A DNA stretch of 64,000 nucleotides from Natrinema zhouii (GTDB lineage: Archaea > Halobacteriota > Halobacteria > Halobacteriales > Natrialbaceae). Location: contig NZ_CP059154.1 of assembly GCF_013456555.2 (NCBI RefSeq), positions 2,294,001 through 2,358,000 on the forward strand. Reading direction: 5' to 3'. The position numbers and the translations under genes are program-made. Positions 24,408-33,641 of the stretch are shown here, one piece after another. Each line of letters begins with the position of its first letter. The first letter of the stretch is position 1. Under the pieces are notes generated by a model that did not search any database, was not told where the DNA came from, and was given only the letters and a program-made list of their open reading frames with translations.

Positions 24408-25805
24408 ATGGTACTCGACGATCTCGGGAGTTCTCTGCGGGGCACCCTCGACAAGCTCCGCGGGAAGTCGCGACTCAGCGAGGAAGACATCGAGGAGATC
24501 GTCAAGGAGATTCAGCGCTCGCTGCTCTCCGCCGACGTCGACGTCTCGCTCGTGATGGAGCTGTCGGACAACATCAAAGAGCGCGCCCTCGAGGAGGAAC
24601 CGCCCGCCGGCACCCCGGCGCGGGACTTCGTCCTCCGCATCGTCTACGAGGAACTGGTCGATCTCATCGGCGACTCCACGGAGTTGCCCCTCGAGGAACA
24701 GACGATCTTGCTGGCCGGTCTGCAGGGGTCCGGTAAAACCACGTCCGCCGCGAAGATGGCCTGGTGGTTCTCCACCAAGGGGCTCCGACCGGCCGTTATC
24801 CAGACGGACACCTTTCGGCCCGGCGCGTACGATCAGGCCCGGGAGATGGCCGAGCGCGCGGAGGTCGACTTCTACGGCAACCCCGATAGCGAGGACCCCG
24901 TCGAAATCGCCCGGAAGGGCCTCGAGGAGACCAGCGAGGCCGACGTCCACATCGTGGACACGGCGGGTCGCCACGCCTTAGAGGACGATCTGATCGACGA
25001 GATCGAGCAGATCGAGGGCGTCGTCGAGCCCGACACGTCCCTGCTCGTCCTGGACGCCGCGATCGGGCAGGGCGCGAAGGATCAGGCACAGCAGTTCGAC
25101 GAGTCGATCGGGATCGACGGCGTCGTCATCACGAAGTTAGACGGGACGGCGAAGGGTGGCGGAGCCCTCACCGCGGTGGACCAGACCGACTCCTCGATCG
25201 CTTTCCTCGGGACCGGCGAGGAGGTCCAGGACGTCGAACGCTTCGAGCCCGACGGCTTCATCTCGCGGCTGCTCGGCATGGGCGATCTCAGCCAGCTCGC
25301 AGAGCGCGTCGAGCGCGCGATGGAGCAGACCGAGATCGAGGAAGAAGATTGGGACCCCGAGGACATGTTGCAGGGTCAGTTTACCCTGAACGACATGCAG
25401 AAACAGATGGAGGCGATGAACAACATGGGGCCGCTCGATCAGGTGATGGACATGATCCCCGGTCTCGGCGGCGGGATCAAAGACCAGTTGCCCGATGACG
25501 CGATGGACGTCACCCAGGATCGGATGCGGGCGTTCACGGTGATCATGGACTCGATGACCGAAGCGGAAAAGGAGTATCCCAAAGCCATCGGTGCGAACCA
25601 GATCAAGCGCATCGCCCGCGGCTCGGGCACCAGCGAGGAGCAAGTTCGGGAACTGCTCCAGCAGTACAAGATGATGGAGCGTACCATCAAGCAGTTCCAG
25701 GGAATGGGCTCCGAACAGGAGATGCAGCGCATGATGAAGCAGATGCAACAGGGTGGCGGCGGTGGCGGTGGCGGCGGAATGGGCGGTATGGGTCCGTTCG
25801 GGTAG
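24408..25805 (+). CDS. ffh: Signal recognition particle protein SRP54
   Basis: 465 aa: N domain ([20 protein letters not shown]), G domain with [10 protein letters not shown] near residue 104, [12 protein letters not shown], and [16 protein letters not shown], then the Met-rich M domain ([20 protein letters not shown]) that binds signal sequences and 7S RNA, ending in a Gly run and MGGMGPFG. It captures signal peptides at the ribosome and docks with FtsY (3578-5275). Confidence 0.97.
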   Translation: MVLDDLGSSLRGTLDKLRGKSRLSEEDIEEIVKEIQRSLLSADVDVSLVMELSDNIKERALEEEPPAGTPARDFVLRIVYEELVDLIGDSTELPLEEQTILLAGLQGSGKTTSAAKMAWWFSTKGLRPAVIQTDTFRPGAYDQAREMAERAEVDFYGNPDSEDPVEIARKGLEETSEADVHIVDTAGRHALEDDLIDEIEQIEGVVEPDTSLLVLDAAIGQGAKDQAQQFDESIGIDGVVITKLDGTAKGGGALTAVDQTDSSIAFLGTGEEVQDVERFEPDGFISRLLGMGDLSQLAERVERAMEQTEIEEEDWDPEDMLQGQFTLNDMQKQMEAMNNMGPLDQVMDMIPGLGGGIKDQLPDDAMDVTQDRMRAFTVIMDSMTEAEKEYPKAIGANQIKRIARGSGTSEEQVRELLQQYKMMERTIKQFQGMGSEQEMQRMMKQMQQGGGGGGGGGMGGMGPFG

Positions 25806-25921
25806 GTCTCCCCTCGTACTCGCCTGTCGCTGTTTTGCGGAAATACGCCGAAAACGTCACATGACGTGACGTTCATTCTGCCACCACGTTAATGCTCTTC
25901 TAGACGAATCCTCGAGTAACA

Positions 25922-26917
25922 ATGAATCGTCGGCAGTATCTCACCCGCACCGTCGCGGCCGGTGCAAGCACAGGAACCCTGGCAGGACTAGCCGGCTGTC
26001 TCGGTGGGCTCACCGACACATCGGATGCGAACGAAGTCACGGTCAGCGATCGAACCGGTGAACGCGCGCTCAGCCGCGCTGCAGGCAGTCTGAACAAGGC
26101 CGCGCAGTCGCTGGACGAACTCGAGGGCCTCGAGAACCCCGAAGACATCGACTTCGATCCACAAAAACCGCACAACCACCTCTCAGCTGCTCGCGAGCAC
26201 CTCGATACGGCGGAATCGGAGCTGGGTGACGACCGGGAAAGCGACATCGAGACGCTCCGTTCGTACGCGGACGCCGTCGACGGCCTCATCACGGTCACCG
26301 CGACGATCACTGACGACACGCTCGCCGACGATATCGAGGCCGTCAACGCGGTGCTCGAGGAGGAGGGGGACCTCGAGGAGGCAAACGAGACCGTCGACGA
26401 CCGCAACGAGACGGTCACCGGCGCACGCGAGCGCCACGAGGAGGTGACGGCGACGATCGATGCCATCGACGGCGATCGGCTCGCCGAACTGTCCGGTATC
26501 GATCTCGCGGATCTCGAGGACGGCGCAGCCACACTCGGCGACGCGGTGATATCGCTCGAAACCCTCACCAGGACGTACGACGCGACGCTGGACGGCGACG
26601 ATGGGTACGGCGCGCTCGAGCGAGGCCGAGAGTACGCGGACGACGGCGAGTACGAGGCCGCACAGGCGGAGTTCGAGACCGCCGAAGCGACGTTTGCGGC
26701 GTCGCTGGATCGACTCGAAGCCGGACGATCCGAGGCTCCGGAGGGATTCGTCGACTACTTCGAGACGGCGTCGTGTCAGAACGGCCATCTGCGAGACGCG
26801 GCGGGGGCGTTCGCCGAATCGGCGGCCGCCGCTGCGGACAGGAATCCAGTCGCTGCCGAGAGCTACAAGAAGCAGGGCGAAGACTCGCTCGATGCGGTCG
26901 GGTCCTGTTCGAACTAA
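25922..26917 (+). CDS. Tat lipoprotein with coiled coils, unknown function
   Basis: 331 aa. Signal MNRRQYLTRTVAAGAS, with lipobox Cys at residue 26 (GLAGC). The mature protein is highly acidic and helical, with coiled-coil-like heptads around residues 50-180 and an Ala/Glu-rich second half (EYEAAQAEFETAEATFAASL). It is probably anchored on the outer face of the membrane. Its last 4 nt overlap, tail to tail, the convergent CBS-MaoC gene. No family recognised. Confidence 0.8.
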   Translation: MNRRQYLTRTVAAGASTGTLAGLAGCLGGLTDTSDANEVTVSDRTGERALSRAAGSLNKAAQSLDELEGLENPEDIDFDPQKPHNHLSAAREHLDTAESELGDDRESDIETLRSYADAVDGLITVTATITDDTLADDIEAVNAVLEEEGDLEEANETVDDRNETVTGARERHEEVTATIDAIDGDRLAELSGIDLADLEDGAATLGDAVISLETLTRTYDATLDGDDGYGALERGREYADDGEYEAAQAEFETAEATFAASLDRLEAGRSEAPEGFVDYFETASCQNGHLRDAAGAFAESAAAAADRNPVAAESYKKQGEDSLDAVGSCSN

Positions 26918-27933
26918 TCGGACGACCCGGTCGTCGCTGCACCGCGCTCGTGGTCAGCCACCGGCGGGAGTTCGTCGATCAAGACGACCGCGTCTCCCTC
27001 GAGGACTGTCGTCCCGTCGCCGTCGAGCACGACGGTTTCGATCCGATACTTCGCCCGCCCAAGGTCCTCGACGATCTCGCAGACAGCGGTGGCGCGGGTG
27101 CCGATCGGCAGCGGGGCGCGGAAGCTGCTCTCCTGTGAGAGGTAGATCGTCAGTCCCGGGAGCCGGGCCAGCGCCGCGCTGATGATCCCGTTGGCCAGGA
27201 CGCCGTGGACGATTCGCTCACCGAAGCGCGTTTCGGCGGCGTAGGCCGCGTCGAGGTGGACTCGGTTGGTGTCGCCGGTCACCGCCGCGAAGGCCTCGAC
27301 GTCGTCTTCGGAGATCGGTTTCGAGAACCGGGCGACATCGCCTACCGAGACGGTCGACTCGTCCTCGCCGCGGTACTCGAACTCCCAGTCGTCGCGCTCG
27401 TACTGGGTGTCGGTCCGCACCTGTCGCCGAGGCGGCTGATCGCGCGACTCCGTCGCGCGGTGGACGAGCTGTGGCACGTAGTAGGAGAGCTCGATCGTCG
27501 TGACGATACCCCGCAGTTCGCCGGTGGCGTTGCTTCCCTCCGTCTCGGCCGTGACGGTGCCCCCGTCCGTCTCGGCCACGGCGGTGTTCTCTTTCGTGCT
27601 CGAGACGACCGGCAGATGTTCGATATCCGCCGAGCGCAACAGCGCCACGGCGTCGACGATCGAGGCCGTCGGTTCGATCGTCGTCAGGGGTCTCGACATG
27701 ATTTCGCGCATCTCGAGGTGGCCGAAATCCACCCGTTCGCACAGTTGCGTGACGAAGTCGCCCTCGGTGACGATGCCGATGGGCTCGTCGTCCTGAACGA
27801 CGACCACCGAACTGACGCTCTCGTCGCGTAGCAGCGTCGCCGCCTCGGTTGCGGTCGCGTCGGGCGGAACGGTGACGACGTCCTCGACCATGATCTCCGC
27901 GACGGGTATCGTGTCGTGCATCTGACGGCCCAT
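26914..27933 (-). CDS. CBS-pair/MaoC-like hot-dog fusion protein
   Basis: 339 aa. Residues about 8-135 are a CBS pair (AEIMVEDVVTVPPDATATEA; SVVVVQDDEPIGIVTEGDFV; IMSRPLTTIEPTASIVDAVA), which usually binds adenine nucleotides. Residues about 195-325 form an (R)-specific enoyl-CoA hydratase/MaoC hot-dog domain (VSVGDVARFSKPISEDDVEA; FAAVTGDTNRVHLD; RIVHGVLANGIISAALARLP). The D-x5-H dyad of the hydratase is present as D(TNRVH). The fusion suggests nucleotide-controlled acyl-CoA chemistry. ATG 27933 gives MGRQMHDTIPVAEIM. Confidence 0.88.
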   Translation of the reverse strand: MGRQMHDTIPVAEIMVEDVVTVPPDATATEAATLLRDESVSSVVVVQDDEPIGIVTEGDFVTQLCERVDFGHLEMREIMSRPLTTIEPTASIVDAVALLRSADIEHLPVVSSTKENTAVAETDGGTVTAETEGSNATGELRGIVTTIELSYYVPQLVHRATESRDQPPRRQVRTDTQYERDDWEFEYRGEDESTVSVGDVARFSKPISEDDVEAFAAVTGDTNRVHLDAAYAAETRFGERIVHGVLANGIISAALARLPGLTIYLSQESSFRAPLPIGTRATAVCEIVEDLGRAKYRIETVVLDGDGTTVLEGDAVVLIDELPPVADHERGAATTGSSD

Positions 27934-28033
27934 ACGCGGGCGACCCCTATCAGTCGTTGGTGAATCGCTGCCGTCGTTCAGTCTGGATCTCAGTAGCTCC
28001 TCGCTCTCCCTCTCTTGCCACGAGACGTTACGG

Positions 28034-28549
28034 TTACGCCGATCGGATCTCGAGCGACTCGATCAGCGTCCCGTCCGGTTCCCGAATTGCTCCCTCGAGC
28101 GCGCCGTCGTCGCGCTCCTCGAGGGTGGCGAACCCCGGTCGGTTCCCGCGCGGATCGGCGTGGCTACCGGGATTCAGCAGGGTGGCGTCGTCGGTTTCGA
28201 CGACCGTCGGCCGGTGGCTGTGGCCGAAGACGACGACGTCGGCCTCCCTCGAGCGACCGAACATCGCGAGCCCCGTTTCGCCGCCGTCTTGGCGGTGCGT
28301 GACGGCGAATCGGACGCCCGCCGCCTCGACGACGCGGGCCGTCGGCAGTCGGTCGCACACCGCCGGCTCGTCGGCGTTTCCGTGGACGGCGAACAGTCGG
28401 TCGCACTCGTCCTGGAACGCATCGAGAGCGGTTTCACTCGTGAAGTCTCCCGCGTGGATGATGGTCTCGGCCTCGCGGGCCGCAGTCAGGGCCTCTCCCT
28501 CGAGTTCGTGGCTACGTCTGCTGTGCGTGTCCGAGAAGATCGCGATCAT
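28034..28549 (-). CDS. YfcE/MJ0936-type metallophosphoesterase
   Basis: 171 aa with all calcineurin-like metal motifs: IAIFSDTHSR (DxH), IIHAGDFT (GD), FAVHGNADEP (GNxD), AVTHR and VVFGHSHRPTV (GHSH). Cytosolic phosphodiesterase of unknown substrate. The start MIAIFSDTHS is canonical. Confidence 0.93.
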   Translation of the reverse strand: MIAIFSDTHSRRSHELEGEALTAAREAETIIHAGDFTSETALDAFQDECDRLFAVHGNADEPAVCDRLPTARVVEAAGVRFAVTHRQDGGETGLAMFGRSREADVVVFGHSHRPTVVETDDATLLNPGSHADPRGNRPGFATLEERDDGALEGAIREPDGTLIESLEIRSA

Positions 28550-28704
28550 GGTCGTCCTTCGGTCGTCGCTGACAGATCCCTTTCGGATGCGGTCGACTCA
28601 CTCGTCCGACCCGTAGACGGGAATGGGGAACCCGGGTCCGAGACGGTTGCAACCGGCTCTAGAACGGCTTACACTTTTAGGTGACCCTTCCGTAGTCGTC
28701 GCCG

Positions 28705-29649
28705 ATGGCCAGTAGCACCTCCGTCGTCCTCGCCGCACTGTTTGCGAACGGTGCGATTGCGATTCTGAAGTTCGGCGGGTTTATGCTCACCGGGAGCCCC
28801 GCGATGCTGTCGGAAACGTATCACTCGATTTCGGATACGGGCAATCAAGTCTTCCTGCTGGTTGGAATCAAGTACGGCGCACAGGAAGCCAATCGGTCCC
28901 ATCCGTTCGGCCACGGGAAGGCGCAGTTCTTCTACAGTCTCCTCGTCAGCATCATGCTCTTCGGCATCGCCGGCTGGGAGAGTGCCAGACACGGTTACAG
29001 CGCGCTACAGGAGGGCGGCGTCCATCGGGCCAGCGAGGACGTCTCCCTCTTTGGAATGATGGTCGATCCGATCTCCATCAACTACGCCGTGTTGCTCGGC
29101 GCGATCGCCTTCGAGTCCTACGCGCTCTGGAAGGCCTACCAGGGAATGAGCCGTCAGATGGACGAGTACGGCTGGTCGACCTTCCGCGAGGCGTTCAGCA
29201 AGACCAGCGACGTGACGACGCTGACCGCGCTCACCGAGGACACCATCGCGCTCGCCGGCGCGGGGATCGCCCTCTTCGGGATCTACTTCACCCAAGTCAC
29301 CGGAAACCCGATGTACGACGCCGGCGCGGCGCTCATCATCGGGATCATGCTCATGGGATTCGCCGTCGCGCTCGCCTGGGAGAACAAGCGGCTCATCATC
29401 GGCGAGAGCCTCTCGAAAGACGCCGAGGACGAACTCCGCACCATCGTCGCCGACTGGGACGGCGTCACCGACCTCGTCGACTTCCGGACCGTCTACTTCG
29501 GGGCCGAAGAGCTGCTCGTCACCGCCGACGTCGCGTTCGAGCCCGACCTCGATACGGCGACGATCGACGAGCGAATTACCGCGATCGAACAAGCCCTGAT
29601 CGCCCACGACGACCAGGTCCAGAAGGTCTACATCGAACCCGAAACCTGA
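28705..29649 (+). CDS. Cation diffusion facilitator transporter (ZnT9-like)
   Basis: 314 aa with about six membrane helices. TM2 has the CDF metal site ETYHSISDTGNQ (HxxxD), followed by the loop RSHPFGHGKAQFF. The second site region reads LTALTEDTIALAG, where E replaces the usual first ligand, as in the SLC30A9/ZnT9-like branch. The cytosolic C-terminal domain starts GVTDLVDFRTVYFG. It probably exports Zn2+ or another divalent metal. A TATA-like CTTTTAGGT near 28672 supports ATG 28705 as leaderless. Confidence 0.9.
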   Translation: MASSTSVVLAALFANGAIAILKFGGFMLTGSPAMLSETYHSISDTGNQVFLLVGIKYGAQEANRSHPFGHGKAQFFYSLLVSIMLFGIAGWESARHGYSALQEGGVHRASEDVSLFGMMVDPISINYAVLLGAIAFESYALWKAYQGMSRQMDEYGWSTFREAFSKTSDVTTLTALTEDTIALAGAGIALFGIYFTQVTGNPMYDAGAALIIGIMLMGFAVALAWENKRLIIGESLSKDAEDELRTIVADWDGVTDLVDFRTVYFGAEELLVTADVAFEPDLDTATIDERITAIEQALIAHDDQVQKVYIEPET

Positions 29650-29674
29650 GCACCCGTCGTTGCTCTCGGTCGCG

Positions 29675-30094
29675 CTATTCAGTCGGTTCAGCGTTCGCGT
29701 CGTCTCTATCGTCGTAGCCCGCCACCACCGTCGATCCCGGCGGCCGGTCGTTCAGCACCGTCGTGACCGTCGTCTTCTCCAGATCGACTGTCGACTCGAG
29801 CGGCTCCCACCCATCGTCGGTTTCGACGGCGACCGCGACGTCTGTCGGGCTCGCGCCGGGCGGCAGCCTCGAGGGGTCGTAGACGAGCGCGATCCGGACG
29901 GCTTCGACCGCCTTCAGGTCGTCGAGAGCCACGAGGTCGACGGGATCTGCGAGCGCATCCACCGGCGGCTCGCGGCCGCTCTTCGCGAGGCCGAACTCGT
30001 CGGGAATGACGCCCGCAACGACGTCGACGCTGGCACCCGCGCTCTCGAGCGTGTAGTCGTTGACGTTACTGGCATCGTATCCGGGAATCGCCAT
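29675..30094 (-). CDS. Haloarchaeal conserved-type hypothetical protein
   Basis: 139 aa, acidic, beta-rich (DYTLESAGASVDVVAGVIPD; AVRIALVYDPSRLPPGASPT; VAVAVETDDGWEPLESTVDL). There is no signal peptide or membrane segment. ATG 30094 (MAIPGYDASN) is preferred to the codon 15 nt upstream, though both are possible. It is convergent with the CDF gene. No family recognised. Confidence 0.65.
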   Translation of the reverse strand: MAIPGYDASNVNDYTLESAGASVDVVAGVIPDEFGLAKSGREPPVDALADPVDLVALDDLKAVEAVRIALVYDPSRLPPGASPTDVAVAVETDDGWEPLESTVDLEKTTVTTVLNDRPPGSTVVAGYDDRDDANAEPTE

Positions 30095-30229
30095 ACCAGA
30101 AGCAGGCACTCGAGACCTATGGCCCTGTACCGTGCGTTCGCCGGCCGGTGGTAGTCTGTGTCACGTGACAGTCGCAGTCGTCGCCACGGGCTGATCGCGT
30201 AAATACCACGAGCGAATCGAGACGAATCC

Positions 30230-30236
30230 TTTTATC
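30230..30236 (+). promoter_or_regulatory. TATA box of the XPD-like helicase gene
   Basis: TTTTATC is centred 27 bp before a GTG codon at 30260. The fixed spacing decides in favour of the GTG start over the ATG 18 nt downstream. Confidence 0.6.
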
Positions 30237-30259
30237 GCAGCGCGAACCTATCACGTACT

Positions 30260-32428
30260 GTGTCCGAGACCGGGTACATGCGCTTTTTCCCGTACGACCG
30301 GCCGTACGAGAACCAGCGCGAGGCGATGGACCGCATCCACAACACCCTCGGGCGGGGGCAAAACGTCCTCTTCGAGGGTGCCTGCGGGACCGGCAAGACG
30401 CTCTCGTCGCTCGTGCCGGCCCTCGAGGTCGCCCGCGAGCGGGACAAGACGGTCGTCATCATGACGAACGTCCATCAGCAGATGCGCCAGTTCGTCGCCG
30501 AAGCCCGCGCGATTACGCGCGAGGAACAGATTCGCGCCGTCGTTTTCAAAGGAAAATCGTCGATGTGCCACATCGACGTCGGCTACGAGGAGTGCCAGGC
30601 CCTGCGGGACAACACCCGCGCCGTCGTCGATACCGAACGCGACCGCGAGCAACTCGAGCGCCGACAGCGCGAACTGCTCGCCGAGAGCCAGGACGGCGAC
30701 GGGTCGGCGGCAGACGCCCGCAGCGCCGTCATGGACGAACTCGAGGAGATCGAGGAGCGACTCGAGGACCTCGAGGAACAGAACGTCTGTGACTACTACC
30801 GGAACAACCTCACCGAGGATACGGACGACTTCTTCGGCTGGCTCTTCGAGGACGTTCGCACGCCCGACGAGATTTACGAGTACGCCGAACAGCAGCAGTT
30901 CTGCGGGTACGAACTATTGAAGGAGGGGATCGAGGGCGTCGATCTGGTCGTCTGTAACTACCACCACCTGCTCGATGCCACGATTCGCGAGCAGTTCTTC
31001 CGCTGGCTGGGTCGCGATCCGGACGACGTGATCGCCGTCTTCGACGAGGCGCACAACGTCGAGGACGCCGCCCGCGAGCACGCCACCCGGACCTGCTCCG
31101 AACGGACCTTCGACTCCGCGCTCGACGAGTTGGCCGACGCCGACGACCCCCGCTCGGAAGATGCCGCGAACGTCCTCTCAGCCTTTCACCGCGCGCTCGT
31201 CGAGACCTACGAGGACTCCTTCGGCTTCGGCGATCGCGAGGGGATCGGCGAGAACTGGGAAGACGTCCCCATCGCCAACGAGGACCGCAAGGACGACCTC
31301 ACCCTCGAGTTCCTGCAGCGCTACTCGGGACGGGGGATCGAGGACGACCTCGAGGCCGCGATGAAACTCGGTCAGGAACTCGACGAGCAGTACGAGGAAG
31401 CCTACCGCGAGGGCGAGACGGCCACGCGCACGGAGTGTCAGACGCTGGGGGCCGCCGGCTTCGTCAGCGCGTGGATGTCGGAGAGTTCGGCAGAGGGACT
31501 GTATCCGGTCGTCTCCGTCACCCGCGACGCCGGCACTGACGAGATATACGGCCGCGCGGAGCTCTACTCCTGTCTCCCGCGGCAGGTGACCGGGCAGCTG
31601 TTCGACGAGATCTACGCGACCGTCCTGATGAGCGCGACCATCCAGCCGTTCGACGTCACCGAGAACGTGCTGGGCCTCGAGGACGCGGTGACGATGGCCT
31701 ACGGGCTGCAGTTCCCCGAGGAAAACCGTCGAACGTACGCCGTCGAGACGCCGCCGCTATTCTCCTCGGATCGCGACGATCCCGCGGTCCAGGAGGAGGT
31801 GACAGAGACGATCCGCGACGCCGTCCGGATGACGCCCGGCAACACGCTCGCGTTCTTCCCCAACTACGGCGAGGCGGGTCGCTACGGCGAGCGGCTCGAG
31901 CGCGAGACCGACGGTACCGTCTATCTGGACGAACCGGGCGTCTCCGTCGAGGAGCTCCGCCAGCAGTTCGTCGCGGACGACGACGCGGTGCTCTGTACCT
32001 CGCTGTGGGGTACTCTCGCGGAGGGGGTGAGCTTCGACGGCGACGACGCCCACACGGTGCTGGTCGTCGGCGTTCCGTATCCGCATCTGGACGATCGCGC
32101 CGAGGCAGTGCAGGACGCCTACGACGTGGCCTTCGACGGCACCGACACGGGCTGGCGCTACGCCGTCGAGATTCCGACGGTCCGCAAGACCAGACAGGCG
32201 CTCGGCCGAGTCATCCGCTCGCCGGAGGAGGTCGGTGTCCGCGCGCTGCTCGACCGTCGCTACTCTCGCTCGGCGAAGTCGGATCTCGGCAAGTACAGCG
32301 TCAACGGCACCTTCCCGCACGAGGAACGCGAGGAACTGATCGACATCGCGTCGGACAAGCTCAAGTTCGCGATGCTCAACTTCTACGGCGGCCACGACGC
32401 CTACGACAGCGAGCCGCCGGCACCCTGA
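30260..32428 (+). CDS. XPD/Rad3-type ATP-dependent DNA helicase
   Basis: 722 aa SF2 helicase. Walker A GACGTGKTLSS, DEAH box DEAHNVED, and motif VI around KTRQALGRVIRSPEEVG. Four Cys that could hold the XPD-type 4Fe-4S cluster lie between motifs Ia and II: SMCHIDV, YEECQAL, NVCDYY and QFCGYEL. It unwinds DNA 5' to 3', probably in repair. A Glu-rich insertion (DELEEIEERLEDLEEQN) sits within the Fe-S/arch region. The start is GTG. Confidence 0.92.
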   Translation: MSETGYMRFFPYDRPYENQREAMDRIHNTLGRGQNVLFEGACGTGKTLSSLVPALEVARERDKTVVIMTNVHQQMRQFVAEARAITREEQIRAVVFKGKSSMCHIDVGYEECQALRDNTRAVVDTERDREQLERRQRELLAESQDGDGSAADARSAVMDELEEIEERLEDLEEQNVCDYYRNNLTEDTDDFFGWLFEDVRTPDEIYEYAEQQQFCGYELLKEGIEGVDLVVCNYHHLLDATIREQFFRWLGRDPDDVIAVFDEAHNVEDAAREHATRTCSERTFDSALDELADADDPRSEDAANVLSAFHRALVETYEDSFGFGDREGIGENWEDVPIANEDRKDDLTLEFLQRYSGRGIEDDLEAAMKLGQELDEQYEEAYREGETATRTECQTLGAAGFVSAWMSESSAEGLYPVVSVTRDAGTDEIYGRAELYSCLPRQVTGQLFDEIYATVLMSATIQPFDVTENVLGLEDAVTMAYGLQFPEENRRTYAVETPPLFSSDRDDPAVQEEVTETIRDAVRMTPGNTLAFFPNYGEAGRYGERLERETDGTVYLDEPGVSVEELRQQFVADDDAVLCTSLWGTLAEGVSFDGDDAHTVLVVGVPYPHLDDRAEAVQDAYDVAFDGTDTGWRYAVEIPTVRKTRQALGRVIRSPEEVGVRALLDRRYSRSAKSDLGKYSVNGTFPHEEREELIDIASDKLKFAMLNFYGGHDAYDSEPPAP

Positions 32429-32455
32429 CTACTCTCGAGTCGCACCGTCACGTCG

Positions 32456-32884
32456 TCACTCGCTCGATTCGATCGTCACGTCGGCCGCGCCGTTCGTGAC
32501 GATCACGAGGTGGGTCCCACCGTCTTCGGCCGTCACGTCGGCCGCGCCGTTCGTGACGATCACGAGGTGGGTCCCACCGTCTTCGGCCGTCACGTCGAAC
32601 GTCTCCGGCTCCGAGATCGATCGCGTCTCCATCGGCCCGTTCTCCGCGTGGTCGAGCCGGAAACTGATACTGTCGGACTCGACGGTCGTCTCGTTATCGG
32701 ATTCGGCGACGGCGACGTTCTCGACGGTCACGGTCAGTTCCTCGCCGGCTTCGGCGCTGAACTCCGCCGTCTGCTCGTCCTGAACCCTCGAGTCGACGTA
32801 GCCGTCGTCCGTGAAACTCGACAGCTCACTACATCCCGCGAGAAGGACCGCTGTCGAACCCGCGACGACCGTGCGTCGGTACAT
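32456..32884 (-). CDS. Lipoprotein with internal tandem duplication
   Basis: 142 aa. Signal MYRRTVVAGSTAVLLAGC with a lipobox Cys. Acidic beta-rich mature part (EELTVTVENVAVAESDNETT) and near the C terminus an exact 19-residue duplication (DVTAEDGGTHLVIVTNGAA twice), caused by a 57-bp direct repeat at 32474-32587. Function unknown. ATG 32884 gives the correct signal peptide. Confidence 0.75.
   Translation of the reverse strand: MYRRTVVAGSTAVLLAGCSELSSFTDDGYVDSRVQDEQTAEFSAEAGEELTVTVENVAVAESDNETTVESDSISFRLDHAENGPMETRSISEPETFDVTAEDGGTHLVIVTNGAADVTAEDGGTHLVIVTNGAADVTIESSE
32474..32587. repeat. Exact 57-bp tandem duplication
   Basis: Units 32474-32530 and 32531-32587 are identical, each starting CGTCACGTCGG, and the first 10 bp recur again at 32588. 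Identity at third codon positions implies a recent event. It stays in frame within the lipoprotein gene. Confidence 0.95.
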
Positions 32885-32978
32885 GGCTACGAGATAGCGA
32901 GACCGTCGAGTAATAGCCACCGGACGACTCACGGTTCGATTCCCGGCTCGAACTCGCGAGCCGCCACTCCTTCGGCGA

Positions 32979-33296
32979 TCAGTCGGCAGTCGACGACTCG
33001 AGTGGCTCCCACGCGTCGTAGCCGCCGGCCATGCTCGCGACCCGTTCGGCGTCGCCGTACTCGTCGATGAGGCGTGCGGCCTGGACCGACGTCTGGCCGA
33101 TGTAACAGTAGACGACCACGTCGTCGGCCCAGTCGCGGTCGACGACGGTCTCCTCGAGCTCCTCGATACTGACGCGTTCGGCGTCGGGGAGGTGCCCCTC
33201 GGCGTAGTCCTCGTCGTCGCGGATGTCGATGAGGTCGAACTCGTCGTCGCGTTCGATGCGCTCTCGGACCGTCTCGGGGGTGAGTTCGTCGACCAT
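32979..33296 (-). CDS. Single-domain rhodanese
   Basis: 105 aa: FDLIDIRDDEDYAEGHLPDA, then the active loop VVYCYIGQTSVQAA (Cys) and ASMAGGYDAWEPL. It is the last gene of the yeeE-tusA-rhodanese operon; its start overlaps the tusA stop. It likely takes sulfane sulfur from imported thiosulfate. Confidence 0.92.
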   Translation of the reverse strand: MVDELTPETVRERIERDDEFDLIDIRDDEDYAEGHLPDAERVSIEELEETVVDRDWADDVVVYCYIGQTSVQAARLIDEYGDAERVASMAGGYDAWEPLESSTAD

Positions 33297-33589
33297 TATC
33301 GTTTCCGGAGGTAGATTCGGTAGACCGCGTCGCCGCTGCGCCACACCTGCGCGTCGGCGTCGTCGCCGACGGCTCGGGGAACGTTTTCGGTACAGGGGAC
33401 GTGATCCGTCTCCTGAACGAGGAGGTCGCCCGACTCGAGTCCCTGGAGTCCCTTCTTGGCCTCGACCTGCGGGTAGGGACAGACCTCGCCCATCATGTCC
33501 TGGACGAGGTCGGCCTCCTCGAGGAGTTCGTCCGCTCGGTCGTCGCTCAGTTCGTCCGGTGCGTTCGTGACGTCGTCGATGGATGGCAT
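33296..33589 (-). CDS. TusA-family sulfur carrier protein
   Basis: 97 aa. The TusA signature is clear: GEVCPYPQVEAKKGLQGLES (CPxP, the sulfur-carrying Cys), GDLLVQETDHVPC and the final AVYRIYLRKR. An N-terminal extension of about 33 residues precedes the domain. It relays sulfur from the rhodanese or transporter to acceptors. It lies between the YeeE/YedE gene and the rhodanese. Confidence 0.92.
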   Translation of the reverse strand: MPSIDDVTNAPDELSDDRADELLEEADLVQDMMGEVCPYPQVEAKKGLQGLESGDLLVQETDHVPCTENVPRAVGDDADAQVWRSGDAVYRIYLRKR

Positions 33590-33641
33590 TGTATCGTGTT
33601 TCCGTGGTCGGAGTGGTTTGTAGTTGGCGAACGATTCGTTC

